A stretch of 64,000 bases of DNA from Halomonas elongata DSM 2581 (GCF_000196875.2 NC_014532.2:372001-436000); one strand, 5' to 3'. Numbered from the stretch's first letter, positions 1 through 8,243 are shown. Translations and numbers: made by a program. The notes: generated by a model from the sequence alone, not told the origin.

Positions 1-231
1 AGCGACGAGAAAATCCTCGGCGCCTCGCTCGCCCTGGTCATCGGCGGCGCGCTGGGCAACCTGTATGATCGGCTGGTACATGGCTATGTGGTGGACTTTC
101 TGTCCTTCCACCTCGCCGGCTGGTATTACCCGGCCTTCAATGTGGCGGACATCGGCATCACCCTGGGCGCCATCGGGCTGATCGTCGAGTCGCTGTTCGG
201 CGAACGTCGCCGCGCCCGTCGACGGCGTTGA
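1..231 (+). CDS. lspA: Lipoprotein signal peptidase (C-terminal part)
   Basis: This is the last 76 codons of the type II signal peptidase, an inner-membrane aspartyl protease that cleaves prolipoproteins after diacylglyceryl transfer. The 5' part lies outside the window. The two catalytic aspartates of the family are visible, one in GYVVDFL and one in FNVADIGIT, with the conserved GNLYDRL box before them. The fragment finishes with a hydrophobic helix and a short Arg-rich cytoplasmic tail. It is followed at 25 bp by fkpB and then ispH, the classical lspA-fkpB-ispH order of gammaproteobacteria. Confidence 0.95.
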   Translation, partial: SDEKILGASLALVIGGALGNLYDRLVHGYVVDFLSFHLAGWYYPAFNVADIGITLGAIGLIVESLFGERRRARRRR

Positions 232-255
232 GGCACCATCTTCGAGAGAGCATCC

Positions 256-717
256 ATGAGCGATCAACAAGCGAACGGCCATCGCATCGACGAGGGCATG
301 CAGGTTACCCTGCACTTCACCCTCAAGCTGGAAGATGGCACCGTGGTCGATTCCACCCGGGACAAGCAGCCGGCCACCTTCCAGGTCGGTGACGGCAACC
401 TGCCGCCCGGCTTCGAGCATCCCATCAAGGGACTCGCTGCCGGCGAGAACGGCAGCTACGAGATTTCCCCCGAGCACGCCTTCGGCCAGCACAATCCCCA
501 GAACGTCCAGATGATCGCCAGGGACGATTTCGGCGACGAGACGCCTGAGATGGGCATGGTGATGTCCTTTGCCGATGTCGGCGGCGGCGAATTGCCTGGG
601 GTCATCAAGCAGGTCGGCGAAAAGCAGGTCGAGGTGGATTTCAATCACCCCCTGGCCGGGCGTACCCTGACCTTCGAAGTAGAGGTGCTGGACGTGCAGC
701 CCGCTACCACCCACTAG
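256..717 (+). CDS. fkpB: FKBP-type peptidyl-prolyl isomerase, SlpA/FkpB-like
   Basis: A 153-residue cytoplasmic FKBP-family prolyl isomerase and chaperone. The FKBP fold starts near residue 15 (VTLHFTLKLEDG) and continues to FEVEVLDV at the end. It is interrupted in the flap by the insert domain (about residues 70-120, after PEHAFGQ) that marks the SlyD/SlpA subgroup. NHPLAGRTL is the usual closing motif. There is no His-rich metal-binding tail, so it fits SlpA/FkpB rather than SlyD. The ATG follows a GAGAG Shine-Dalgarno. The gene sits between lspA and ispH and is probably co-transcribed with both. Confidence 0.92.
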   Translation: MSDQQANGHRIDEGMQVTLHFTLKLEDGTVVDSTRDKQPATFQVGDGNLPPGFEHPIKGLAAGENGSYEISPEHAFGQHNPQNVQMIARDDFGDETPEMGMVMSFADVGGGELPGVIKQVGEKQVEVDFNHPLAGRTLTFEVEVLDVQPATTH

Positions 718-740
718 GCAAGCACCGAGGCTAGGCAACC

Positions 741-1694
741 ATGCAAATCAAGCTGGCCAATCCCCGCGGTTTCTGCGCCGGTGTCGATCGTGCCATCGAG
801 ATCGTCAATCGGGCGCTGGATGTGTTCGGCCCGCCGATCTACGTGCGTCACGAGGTGGTGCACAACCGCTTCGTGGTCGACAGCCTGCGCGAACGCGGCG
901 CGGTCTTCGTCGAGGAACTGCATGAGGTGCCCGACGACGTGATCGTCATCTTCTCGGCGCACGGCGTATCCCGCGCCGTGCAGCAGGAAGCCGAGCGGCG
1001 CGGTCTGCGGGTCTTCGATGCCACCTGCCCGCTGGTCACCAAGGTGCACATGGAAGTACTGCGCTATGCCCGGCGTGGCCAGGAGTGCATCCTCATCGGC
1101 CACCAGGGCCACCCCGAGGTGGAAGGCACCATGGGCCGCTACGACACCTCCCAGGGAGGCCAGATCTACCTGGTGGAGGACGAGAAGGACGTGGCGCGTC
1201 TCGAGGTGCAGGACCCGAGCCAGTTGGCCTTCGTCACCCAGACGACCCTGTCGATGGACGATACCGCTCGGGTGATCGACGCCCTGCGCGCCAAGTTCCC
1301 GGAGATCCAGGGGCCACGCAAGGACGACATCTGCTACGCCACCCAGAACCGTCAGGACGCCGTGCGGGAGCTGGCCTCCGGAAGTGATCTGCTGCTGGTG
1401 GTGGGCAGTCCCAACAGCTCGAATTCCAATCGGCTGCGCGAGCTTTCCGAGCGGGTCGGTACACCGGCCTACTTGATCGACAACGCCGAACAGATCGACG
1501 CGGCCTGGCTGGAAAACGTCGGGACGGTGGGCGTGACCGCCGGGGCCAGCGCACCGGAAGTGCTGGTTCAGGGCGTGATCGAACGATTGCGCGCCCTGGG
1601 GGCCGAGATGCCGGAAGAACTCGATGGACGTGCCGAGACGATCACCTTCTCCATGCCCACCGAGCTGCGCGAGCGGGTTATCGCCAGCAGCTAG
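741..1694 (+). CDS. ispH: 4-hydroxy-3-methylbut-2-enyl diphosphate reductase
   Basis: A 317-residue iron-sulfur enzyme that performs the last step of the MEP isoprenoid pathway, reducing HMBPP to IPP and DMAPP. The three cluster cysteines are present: Cys12 in [10 protein letters not shown], one in DATCPLV (about residue 96), and one in [11 protein letters not shown] (about 197). The substrate-binding HEVVHN and [11 protein letters not shown] motifs and the SSNSNRL segment are also present. Length is normal for the family. It is the last gene of the lspA-fkpB-ispH unit, and a rho-independent terminator follows at once. Confidence 0.97.
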   Translation: MQIKLANPRGFCAGVDRAIEIVNRALDVFGPPIYVRHEVVHNRFVVDSLRERGAVFVEELHEVPDDVIVIFSAHGVSRAVQQEAERRGLRVFDATCPLVTKVHMEVLRYARRGQECILIGHQGHPEVEGTMGRYDTSQGGQIYLVEDEKDVARLEVQDPSQLAFVTQTTLSMDDTARVIDALRAKFPEIQGPRKDDICYATQNRQDAVRELASGSDLLLVVGSPNSSNSNRLRELSERVGTPAYLIDNAEQIDAAWLENVGTVGVTAGASAPEVLVQGVIERLRALGAEMPEELDGRAETITFSMPTELRERVIASS

Positions 1695-1724
1695 CAGGGC
1701 GCCGAGCGTCACGTTTCATGCGTC

Positions 1725-1750
1725 AAGCCGGGCCTCGTCGCCCGGCTTTT
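1725..1750 (+). terminator. Rho-independent terminator after ispH
   Basis: AAGCCGGGC at 1725-1733 pairs with GCCCGGCTT at 1740-1748 across a 6-nt loop and runs into four T residues. It closes the lspA-fkpB-ispH transcript. Confidence 0.85.
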
Positions 1751-1768
1751 GCGTGGGGAGGAGACATC

Positions 1769-1897
1769 ATGGCGGGATGGATCGCCGCAGGAGTCGCCCT
1801 GGGGGCGGCCATTGGCGGCATGCTGGACAACATCGGCCTGGGGATCGGTGTCGGGGTAGCGCTGGGCGTGGCCCTGCAAGCGGCGACGCGGCGTTGA
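1769..1897 (+). CDS. Small glycine-zipper membrane protein (42 aa)
   Basis: A 42-codon ORF with a strong GGGGAGGAG Shine-Dalgarno 5 nt before its ATG. The product is almost one hydrophobic segment rich in Gly and Ala (GVALGAAIGG, then GLGIGVGVALGVAL), ending in TRR. Repeated GxxxG spacing is typical of glycine-zipper helices that oligomerise in membranes. No paralogue or function can be named. It sits alone between the ispH terminator and the pilin genes. Calling it a real gene rests on the Shine-Dalgarno and the coherent membrane-protein composition. Confidence 0.6.
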   Translation: MAGWIAAGVALGAAIGGMLDNIGLGIGVGVALGVALQAATRR

Positions 1898-1976
1898 TGG
1901 CGCCGGGTTCGAGCCCTACCGGACATCGGCATCCTGGTCCATATTGAGGACAGGACATCACGCCGGGGCAAGGGAT

Positions 1977-2384
1977 ATGTGCCATTCGCAGGCGCGGGCG
2001 TCGCGCCGATCCGAGGTCCGTCGTGGGCAGGCCGGTTTCACGCTGCTCGAGTTGATGGTCGTGGTGGCGATCATCGCTATTCTCGCCGGGGCCGCCTATC
2101 CGCGCTATATGGATGCCGTGGGCGAAGCGCGCCTCGCCGATGGCCGGTCAGCACTCATGGCGCTGGCTGGCCGCCTGGAACGCTGTCGCACCAGCACGCA
2201 CTCCTATGTTGACTGCATCGACTCGCCGACTCCTTCTGAAGCGGGGCATTACCGTATTACCGCCACCCTGTCGCCGACCGAGTATCGACTGACGGCCACG
2301 CATGACAGTGAGGCCGTCAAGACGGCGTGTCGCGTGCTGACGCTCGACTCGACAGGGCAGGCGATGCCCGAGGCGTGCTGGTAG
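1977..2384 (+). CDS. pilE: PilE-like type IV minor pilin
   Basis: A 135-residue type IV prepilin. The class III signal is GFTLLELMVVVAI: cleavage falls after Gly, the mature protein begins with methylated Phe, and Glu is at +5, followed by one hydrophobic helix. The globular part carries a C-terminal Cys pair (TACRVL and PEACW), as in PilE of the Pseudomonas-type minor-pilin operon. The start is placed at ATG 1977; an in-frame TTG at 1944 would add 11 residues but lacks a ribosome site. It is first in a pilE-pilV-pilW-pilX cluster and likely primes or modulates pilus assembly. The symbol reflects family resemblance only. Confidence 0.85.
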   Translation: MCHSQARASRRSEVRRGQAGFTLLELMVVVAIIAILAGAAYPRYMDAVGEARLADGRSALMALAGRLERCRTSTHSYVDCIDSPTPSEAGHYRITATLSPTEYRLTATHDSEAVKTACRVLTLDSTGQAMPEACW

Positions 2385-2400
2385 GTCGGCGGGGAGGGGC

Positions 2401-2802
2401 ATGGCGATGGCAAGATTCCAGCAAGCCTTCACCCTGCTGGAAGCCCTGGTGGCGCTGCTGGTGCTCTCGGTAGGGTTGCTGGGAATGGCGTCGGTGCAGC
2501 TCGAGTCGCTGCGCGGTGCGCATGTCGGTTATCAGCGCGGCCTGACATCCCTGGCGGCGCAGGATGCCGTCGAGTTGCTGTGGTCGCGTCTCGAGGCCGG
2601 CCGTTGTCCAGGCCTGGGGGCCGAGGAAGCGGACTGGGAAGCTCGCTGGCGTGCCCGGATGCCCGGCTTGCAGGGCCGCGTCGAGCCGGCCGGCGATGAT
2701 TGCACCTATGTGGTGACCCTCGAGTGGCAGGCGTCGCGTCTGGCGGACGAGGGCGAGACGTCCTTCGTCTATACCACCCGGCTGCCCGGTGAATCCCCAT
2801 GA
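2401..2802 (+). CDS. pilV: PilV-like type IV pilus minor pilin
   Basis: A 133-residue prepilin with signal AFTLLEALVALLVLSVG, here with Ala instead of Gly before the Phe, followed by the hydrophobic assembly helix. PilV proteins are minor pilins that form part of the tip or priming complex of type IV pili. A GGGAGGGG Shine-Dalgarno precedes the first ATG (2401); a second ATG lies two codons downstream. Cys pairs are visible in the globular part (GRCPGLG, DDCTYVV). The stop codon overlaps the next start (ATGA), implying translational coupling with the PilW-like gene. Confidence 0.85.
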   Translation: MAMARFQQAFTLLEALVALLVLSVGLLGMASVQLESLRGAHVGYQRGLTSLAAQDAVELLWSRLEAGRCPGLGAEEADWEARWRARMPGLQGRVEPAGDDCTYVVTLEWQASRLADEGETSFVYTTRLPGESP

Positions 2803-3272
2803 TGGCGGGGCGCGTTGTCGAGAGCGGGGTGTCGCTGGTCGAGCTGCTGGTGGCTTTGGCGGTGAGCATGCTGGTCCTGCTGGGTGCGGGGCGCCTGTAT
2901 CTGGGCGGGGTCGAGAACCTGGCTCGGGTGGACGATCTGGGCGAGCGCCAGGAAGCCATGACCCTGGGGGCGCTGTTCCTGTTGCGCGATATTCGGCGCG
3001 GTGGCGTCGAGCCGGGGCGCTACAAGCTGGTCGACGCCGTAAACGGTGAAGGCTGCAGTCTTCATGACGGCGTGTCGGGCGAGCCGCTGGTGGATGGCCT
3101 GGCGGCGACGGCCGGGAGCTGCGCGGCGAGTGAGCCGCTACAGGCGGACGTGGGCGGTCGGGCGGGGTTGTACCGAATCGTCCTGCGGCCGCTCGATGTA
3201 TCGGAGCCCCTGGTGCTGCATGCCATGGATCGCGAAGCGGCGGTGCGTCATGCCGGGGAGTCGGCGCCATGA
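2799..3272 (+). CDS. pilW: PilW-like minor pilin, short
   Basis: A 157-residue prepilin whose signal is SGVSLVELLVALAVSMLVL, with Glu at +5 and a single membrane helix. Order and sequence identify it as the PilW-type minor pilin. It is much shorter than the usual PilW of about 270-350 residues, keeping the N-terminal helix, an RQEAMTLGALFLLRDIRRGG segment and only a small Cys-containing head. The frame is open and overlaps both neighbours by 4 bp (ATGA), so this looks like a genuinely compact version and not a frameshift fragment. Confidence 0.75.
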   Translation: MMAGRVVESGVSLVELLVALAVSMLVLLGAGRLYLGGVENLARVDDLGERQEAMTLGALFLLRDIRRGGVEPGRYKLVDAVNGEGCSLHDGVSGEPLVDGLAATAGSCAASEPLQADVGGRAGLYRIVLRPLDVSEPLVLHAMDREAAVRHAGESAP

Positions 3273-4312
3273 GAGACGGCGCGGAACGCCAGGCAGGGCT
3301 GGCATTGCCCATCGTGCTGGTGCTGCTCGCCATGGCGGTGATGCTGGGAGTGGCCGGGCTACGTTCGGCGCTGACTGCGGAGCGCCTGGCGGGCAACTTC
3401 AAGGCATCGGTGCAGGCCGGGATGGCGGCGGAGGCTGCCGCGTCCAGCGGCTGGTCGGCCTTGAAGAAGCCTGGCGACATCACCGTCGAGTCGTCACGCG
3501 AGGTGCTCGACGCGCTGACCTGGCACGAATTCATCGATCCCGCCCGCTTTCAGGGGGAGCCGGTCAGGCGAGGTGACTGCGAAGCGCCGATCCGCTGCGC
3601 CTATCGTTATGTCGCGGATGCCTCACGGCGACATCTCATCGTGGCCATGGGCGCGGTGATGGACGGCGACGGTCGCGTTCGGGCCGTGAGCGAGCCGGTG
3701 CGGGTCACGGTGGTCTTTTCGCGCCTTGCCGAACTGTTCTCCCGCTATGCCCTCCTGGCTGACGGCACCGTCGTGACCGGGGAGGGAGAGGCCTCGAAGG
3801 GGCGAGCGCATGGCAATGCATCCCGTGTGAGGGAGAATCGCGTCAGGATTCCCGATGTCGACGCCTCTCCGCCGGAAGATGCCGTGTCGCTGGCGCTGGA
3901 AGCCGATGAGAATGGCCAGCCGCGTTGCCGCTTCGAAGCGGTCGGCGATCTCGCCGGACGGGTCTACCACTGTGCGGGCCGCCTGGATATCCCGGTGGCG
4001 GCTCGTTTCCACAATGCCACCCTCGTCGCACGGGGCGATATCCATCTGGCCGGCGAGGTCGGACGAGAGGCATCCGTGGACGTGGCCATGCTATCGGGTG
4101 GCGACATTCATTTCCGGGCACCGGGGGTGGCGCGTGGCTGGTTCATGGCGGCAGGCGATGCGCGTCTGGAAGCCGGGGCGCTGCTGGAGGGTGCCGTCAT
4201 CGCACACGGCGACATCCATCGGTCGAGCGGGGCAGTCGTGCGCCACCTCGTCGGCGACCCGCTGCTGCCCCATGCGCCCCGGGAAAAGCGCTTGTTGCGC
4301 TGGGAATCCTGA
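3269..4312 (+). CDS. pilX: PilX-like pilus assembly protein with repeat-bearing C-terminus
   Basis: A 347-residue protein with a PilX N-terminal domain: AGLALPIVLVLLAMAVM membrane helix, then LRSALTAERLAGN. It is roughly twice the length of ordinary PilX. The extra C-terminal part (from about residue 170) carries a GDIH tetrapeptide three times (about residues 256, 278 and 314) within alternating hydrophobic/glycine segments, such as VARGDIHLAG and VIAHGDIHRS. This resembles rungs of a beta-helix; that is inference. It is translationally coupled to the PilW-like gene. No PilY1 adhesin gene follows, which is unusual for this operon type. Confidence 0.75.
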   Translation: MRDGAERQAGLALPIVLVLLAMAVMLGVAGLRSALTAERLAGNFKASVQAGMAAEAAASSGWSALKKPGDITVESSREVLDALTWHEFIDPARFQGEPVRRGDCEAPIRCAYRYVADASRRHLIVAMGAVMDGDGRVRAVSEPVRVTVVFSRLAELFSRYALLADGTVVTGEGEASKGRAHGNASRVRENRVRIPDVDASPPEDAVSLALEADENGQPRCRFEAVGDLAGRVYHCAGRLDIPVAARFHNATLVARGDIHLAGEVGREASVDVAMLSGGDIHFRAPGVARGWFMAAGDARLEAGALLEGAVIAHGDIHRSSGAVVRHLVGDPLLPHAPREKRLLRWES

Positions 4313-4316
4313 TAAT

Positions 4317-4344
4317 CGAGCGTAGACACTTTTCGGGCAGGGCC
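4317..4344. repeat. Partial copy of an intergenic palindromic repeat
   Basis: The segment CGAGCGTAGACACTTTTCGG plus the next eight bases matches the right half of the palindrome at 29291-29338 with only a few differences. It lies between the converging ends of pilX and the FimT-like gene. The left arm of the palindrome is not recognisable here. Confidence 0.6.
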
Positions 4345-4898
4345 TAGCAGGCCGATGGCGTGTCATCGACCACCCGAACACGCCCGAAATTGCTGACGAT
4401 CACCGAGGCGCCTTCACCGCGTCGGCCACAGAGGCGGAAGGTGCCATTGTGGCCGGTGGCGCGCCCCGTGGGCTGGTAGCGCACGGGGCGATGGTCGAGT
4501 CGGTAGGTGATGGCCGCCACCTGGCTGGCGCCGCGTCGTCCGAGGAGGAGGCGTTGGCCCGGCGGCAGGTCGATCTCGCCCTGCAGGATGCTCAGCGGTG
4601 CTGTCCAGTCCTCGATGCAGCGTCGTCCGTCCCGGCTGGGGCAGACGGTGATGATCGTGCCGCGGGTGATGGCGGTGTTGCGAGCCGTCGCCAGGACATC
4701 CTTGAGCCGCATGACGTCCGCGGCGACTTCGTTGCGGGCCATGAAACCACCCAGGCCGGGTGCTGCCCAGGCCACGGTGAATGCCAGGATGCCCAGCGCC
4801 ACGCACAGTTCGAGAAGCGTCAGGCCAGCCTGACGCTTCCGTGCCGGGCCATGCGGCGTGTCGATATGGTAAGTTTGCGTGATGCGATCCGGTGGCAT
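4344..4898 (-). CDS. GspH/FimT-family pseudopilin
   Basis: A 184-residue prepilin-like protein on the opposite strand to the other minor pilins. The signal is AGLTLLELCVALGILAF, followed by a GspH/FimT-type body: LATARNTAITRGTIITVCPS is the family's diagnostic region, and the C-terminus has a TFRLCGRRG...VIVSNFGRVR pattern. A GGGAGG Shine-Dalgarno precedes the ATG. FimT-like proteins are minor pilins linked to pilus assembly and, in some species, DNA uptake. It converges on pilX and is divergent from thiO. Confidence 0.85.
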   Translation of the reverse strand: MPPDRITQTYHIDTPHGPARKRQAGLTLLELCVALGILAFTVAWAAPGLGGFMARNEVAADVMRLKDVLATARNTAITRGTIITVCPSRDGRRCIEDWTAPLSILQGEIDLPPGQRLLLGRRGASQVAAITYRLDHRPVRYQPTGRATGHNGTFRLCGRRGEGASVIVSNFGRVRVVDDTPSAC

Positions 4899-4969
4899 GT
4901 GGCCTCCCGCCTAAGCGTCAGGTTAGCCGGATATCGCGCCCTTTCCGTAAGCGAACTCGGACAAGTCCC

Positions 4970-6058
4970 GTGAGTGATTTTCTTGTTGTCGGTGGGGGCG
5001 TCATCGGCATGATGACGACCCTGCAACTGGCCGACGCCGGTCATTCGGTCACCCTCGTCGAGCGTGGCCAGTGTGGCCGAGAGGCCTCCTGGGCCGGCGG
5101 CGGCATCGTCTCGCCCCTCTATCCATGGCGCTACAGCGCGCCGATCTCGCGCCTTTCCGCCTGGTCGGAGGGTCGCTATCCGGAGCTCGCGCTGCGCCTG
5201 CTCGAAGAGACGGGCGTGGATCCCGAGTATCGCCAGAAGGGCCTGCTGTACCTGCGTGTCGACGACGAACGGGACGCCATGGCCTGGGCGCGGGAGGTCG
5301 GCAAGCCGCTCGAGCGGGTGTCCGGTGACTTCCTGTACGACAAGGAGCCCGAGGCGGTGCCCGGCTGCGCGGACGCGCTGTGGATGCCGACCCTGGGCAG
5401 CATCCGCAATCCTCGCCTGGCGCGGGCGCTACATGCACGACTGGCGGACATGCCGCGGGTCACGCTGCACGAGCACTGCGAGGTCCAGGGGCTGCGCGAG
5501 CAGGGCGGACGTATCGTCGCGGTGGAGACGAACGAGGGCGAGCTGCATGGCGATCAGGTCGTCGTGTGCGGCGGAGCCTGGGCCGCAGAGGTTCTGACGA
5601 CAGTCGGTGTTGAACTGCCCGTGCGGCCGGTGAAGGGACAGATGATCCTGTTCAAGGCGCCGCCCGGGCTGGTGCGGCGTGTGGTACTGATGGATGGCCG
5701 CTATGTCATTCCCCGTGCCGATGGCCGGGTGCTGGCCGGCTCGACCCTGGAGGAAACGGGGTTCGACAAATCGCTCTCCGAGTCGGCGCGGGAGTCGCTG
5801 TGGACCTCGGCGACCGGCATCGTGCCGGCGCTTGCCGACTGCGAGGTGGAGCACCACTGGGCGGGACTGCGTCCGGGATCGCCGGATGGCGTGCCGTTCA
5901 TCGGAGCGGTGCCGGGCATCGACAACCTGCACGTCAACGCCGGCCATTTCCGCAATGGCCTGGTCCTGGCGCCGGCTTCGACGCGCCTGCTGGTCGATGA
6001 GTTGCTGGGTCGCGAGCCGATTGTGGATCCGGCGCCCTATCGGCTGAAAGGAAGGTGA
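4970..6058 (+). CDS. thiO: Glycine oxidase ThiO, FAD-dependent
   Basis: A 362-residue D-amino-acid-oxidase-family flavoenzyme. ThiO oxidises glycine to iminoglycine for the thiazole moiety of thiamine. The FAD Rossmann motif VVGGGVIGMM begins four residues after the start, so the GTG at 4970 is preferred and the longer upstream reading frame is discarded. EASWAGGGIVSPLYPW and the C-terminal HVNAGHFRNGLVLAP are typical of ThiO. No other thi gene is in the window. It is divergent from the FimT-like gene with about 70 bp between them. Confidence 0.85.
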   Translation: MSDFLVVGGGVIGMMTTLQLADAGHSVTLVERGQCGREASWAGGGIVSPLYPWRYSAPISRLSAWSEGRYPELALRLLEETGVDPEYRQKGLLYLRVDDERDAMAWAREVGKPLERVSGDFLYDKEPEAVPGCADALWMPTLGSIRNPRLARALHARLADMPRVTLHEHCEVQGLREQGGRIVAVETNEGELHGDQVVVCGGAWAAEVLTTVGVELPVRPVKGQMILFKAPPGLVRRVVLMDGRYVIPRADGRVLAGSTLEETGFDKSLSESARESLWTSATGIVPALADCEVEHHWAGLRPGSPDGVPFIGAVPGIDNLHVNAGHFRNGLVLAPASTRLLVDELLGREPIVDPAPYRLKGR

Positions 6059-6095
6059 GAGGAAAGGAGATGAGCGGCGCTTGTGCGAGGCCGTG

Positions 6096-6356
6096 TCATT
6101 CCTCCGAGGAGCTTTCGGCGAGGTACTTGTCGCGGTGATCGGGAGAGCAGAACCATTCACCCTTTTCGCGCAGGGCATCATTCTCCGGGAGATGAACCTT
6201 GCACCAGGCGCAGCGCACCATCGGGTTTCCCGGTGATGCGTCCTGCCGGTCGTCGGCATCCCGGTCCTGCTTCCATTCGCGGTACATGCGGTAAAGCTTG
6301 AGGCCGGCGAAGAACAGCACGGCGAAAATGATCAGGCGGATCAGCAACAGATTCAT
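6096..6356 (-). CDS. PP0621-family small membrane protein with zinc-finger-like end
   Basis: An 86-residue protein: one N-terminal transmembrane helix (LLLIRLIIFAVLFFAGLKLY), a charged linker, and a C-terminal cysteine motif RCAWCKVHLP with EWFCSPDHRDKYL. This matches the PP0621 family of uncharacterised gammaproteobacterial proteins. The C-x2-C...C-x3-H arrangement suggests a small metal site facing the cytoplasm. The ATG at 6356 is chosen because the membrane helix starts right after it. It converges on thiO and is divergent from nadE. Confidence 0.75.
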   Translation of the reverse strand: MNLLLIRLIIFAVLFFAGLKLYRMYREWKQDRDADDRQDASPGNPMVRCAWCKVHLPENDALREKGEWFCSPDHRDKYLAESSSEE

Positions 6357-6466
6357 CCTCTGGGCGGCTCCCTGAGAGAGGGTGTTCGAGGCGGTCGGCT
6401 TTGCGAGTCGGCCGCCCTTGCGGGACAATGTCGATACTGATGGATTCTCGAGAGATTTCTACGCCC

Positions 6467-8101
6467 ATGCAAGACCTGACGTTGGTAATGGCCCAGCTGG
6501 ACCCGCTGGTGGGGGATATCCCCGGCAATACCGAGCGGGCTATCGAAACGGTACGCGAGGCGCGCATCGAGCATGGTGCCGACGTCGTGGTGCTGCCCGA
6601 ACTCTTCCTGACCGGCTATCCCCCGGAAGACCTGCTGCTGCGCCCCTCCATGGAAACGCGTCTGCGCCAGGCCCGGGCGCGAATGGCCGAGAAGATGGCC
6701 CGCGACGTGATGGTGATCGTCGGCTATCCGGGGCGTCGCGAGGGGGCCAACTGGAACCTGGCCGGTGTGCTCTACAACGGCGAATGGCTGGGCGAGTATG
6801 CCAAGCAGGCGTTGCCCAACTACGAGGTCTTCGATGAGCAGCGCTACTTCGCGGTGGGCGAGTCACCCCTGGTGATCGAGCACAAGGGAGCGAAGCTCGG
6901 TGTGCTGATCTGCGAAGATGTCTGGGAAGAGGGCCCTGTCCAGCAGGCGCGCGAAGCCGGGGCGGACATCCTGGTGACCCTCAACGCCTCGCCCTTCCAC
7001 CAGGACAAGCCTGCCGAACGCCTGGCCCTGCTCGAGCAGCGGGCTCGCGAGGTAGGCCTGCCGATCGTCTACGTCAACCAGATCGGTGGCCAGGACGAGC
7101 TGGTGTTCGATGGCGGCTCGGCCTGTGTCGATGCCGATGGCGAGCTGCGTGTGCAGGCACCGCACTGGGCGGTCGGCTTGATGCCGGTGCAGTTCGTGCG
7201 CGATGAGCAGGGCGCCTGGGTGCCGAGCGCGGGCGAGGTCGATGAAGAGGCCAGCGCCGAGGAAAACCTGTATTGCGCGCTGGTGACCGGTCTGCGCGAC
7301 TACGTCAACAAGAGCGGCTTCAAGGGCGTGGTGCTGGGGCTTTCCGGCGGCATCGATTCGGCCCTTTCGCTGGCGATTGCCGTGGATGCCCTGGGGCCCC
7401 AGCGGGTGCATGCGGTGATGATGCCGTACCACTATACCGCCGATATCTCGAAAGAGGACGCCGCCGAGCAGGCGCGGATGCTGGGGGTCGACTACGAGGT
7501 GCTGCCCATCGAATCGATGGTGGAAGCCTTCATGGACACCCTGGCCGACAGCTTCGCCGGTACCGAGCGTGACACCACCGAGGAGAACCTGCAGTCGCGC
7601 TGTCGCGGCGTGCTGTTGATGGCGATTTCCAACAAGAAGGGGCTCATGGTCCTGTCGACCGGCAACAAGAGCGAGATGGCGGTGGGGTACGCCACCCTCT
7701 ATGGCGACATGGTGGGCGGCTACAACGCCATCAAGGATGTCTACAAGACCTGGGTCTATCGTCTGGCTCGCTGGCGCAACACTCAGGACCCGGCGATTCC
7801 CGAGCGCGTCATCGAGCGGCCGCCTTCCGCCGAGCTGGCGCCGGATCAGCAGGACACCGACTCATTGCCCGACTACGACACCCTGGACGCCATCCTGGTG
7901 CGCTACATCGAGGGCGACATGAGTGCCGAGGCCATCATCGAGGCCGGGTTCGATCATGACGATGTCTACAAGGTGGTGCGCCTGGTCGATCGCTGCGAGT
8001 ACAAGCGTCGTCAGGCACCGGTCGGCGTACGCGTGACCCGTCGGGGCTTCGGCCGCGACCGGCGCTATCCCATCGTCAACGGCTGGCAGCCGGGGGAATG
8101 A
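6467..8101 (+). CDS. nadE: Glutamine-dependent NAD+ synthetase
   Basis: A 544-residue two-domain enzyme. The N-terminal nitrilase-like glutaminase domain (about 1-250) has catalytic Glu45 in VVLPELFLTGYPPED and the nucleophile Cys in LGVLICEDVWEEGP. The C-terminal synthetase domain has the ATP-pyrophosphatase P-loop GLSGGIDSA. The enzyme converts deamido-NAD, ATP and glutamine to NAD+. ATG 6467 is chosen because homology starts at once (LTLVMAQLDPLVGD); upstream in-frame starts overlap the divergent promoter region. It converges on bamD across a hairpin-rich spacer. Confidence 0.95.
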   Translation: MQDLTLVMAQLDPLVGDIPGNTERAIETVREARIEHGADVVVLPELFLTGYPPEDLLLRPSMETRLRQARARMAEKMARDVMVIVGYPGRREGANWNLAGVLYNGEWLGEYAKQALPNYEVFDEQRYFAVGESPLVIEHKGAKLGVLICEDVWEEGPVQQAREAGADILVTLNASPFHQDKPAERLALLEQRAREVGLPIVYVNQIGGQDELVFDGGSACVDADGELRVQAPHWAVGLMPVQFVRDEQGAWVPSAGEVDEEASAEENLYCALVTGLRDYVNKSGFKGVVLGLSGGIDSALSLAIAVDALGPQRVHAVMMPYHYTADISKEDAAEQARMLGVDYEVLPIESMVEAFMDTLADSFAGTERDTTEENLQSRCRGVLLMAISNKKGLMVLSTGNKSEMAVGYATLYGDMVGGYNAIKDVYKTWVYRLARWRNTQDPAIPERVIERPPSAELAPDQQDTDSLPDYDTLDAILVRYIEGDMSAEAIIEAGFDHDDVYKVVRLVDRCEYKRRQAPVGVRVTRRGFGRDRRYPIVNGWQPGE

Positions 8102-8127
8102 CGCCCGAAGAACACGGTTGATACCGC

Positions 8128-8226
8128 TGGAAGAGAGAAGAACGGCGCTTCGCGCCTTTAAGAGGGAAGATGCTCATTGATGCCCCGAACCTTGGGGCAT
8201 CGCATCACACCAATCTTCCCTCTTCC
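8128..8226. repeat. Hairpin-rich intergenic element between nadE and bamD
   Basis: The 13-mer GGCGCTTCGCGCC at 8144-8156 is identical to one at 42079-42091. AAGAGGGAAGAT (8160-8171) is a perfect inverted repeat of ATCTTCCCTCTT (8213-8224). Nested inside is GATGCCCC (8179-8186) facing GGGGCATC (8194-8201). The element separates two converging genes and can fold as a strong stem on both strands, so it may act as a bidirectional terminator. Confidence 0.65.
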
Positions 8227-8243
8227 TCAAGCCGAGCCCGGGC

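Noticed and set aside
1903..1920. tRNA T-arm-like sequence GGGTTCGAGCCC before pilE
   Set aside because: No acceptor, D or anticodon arm can be found around it; probably chance, and not supported as an attachment site.
3843..4381. Frames antisense or shifted to pilX with basic Arg-rich translations
   Set aside because: Shadows of pilX; no start signals.
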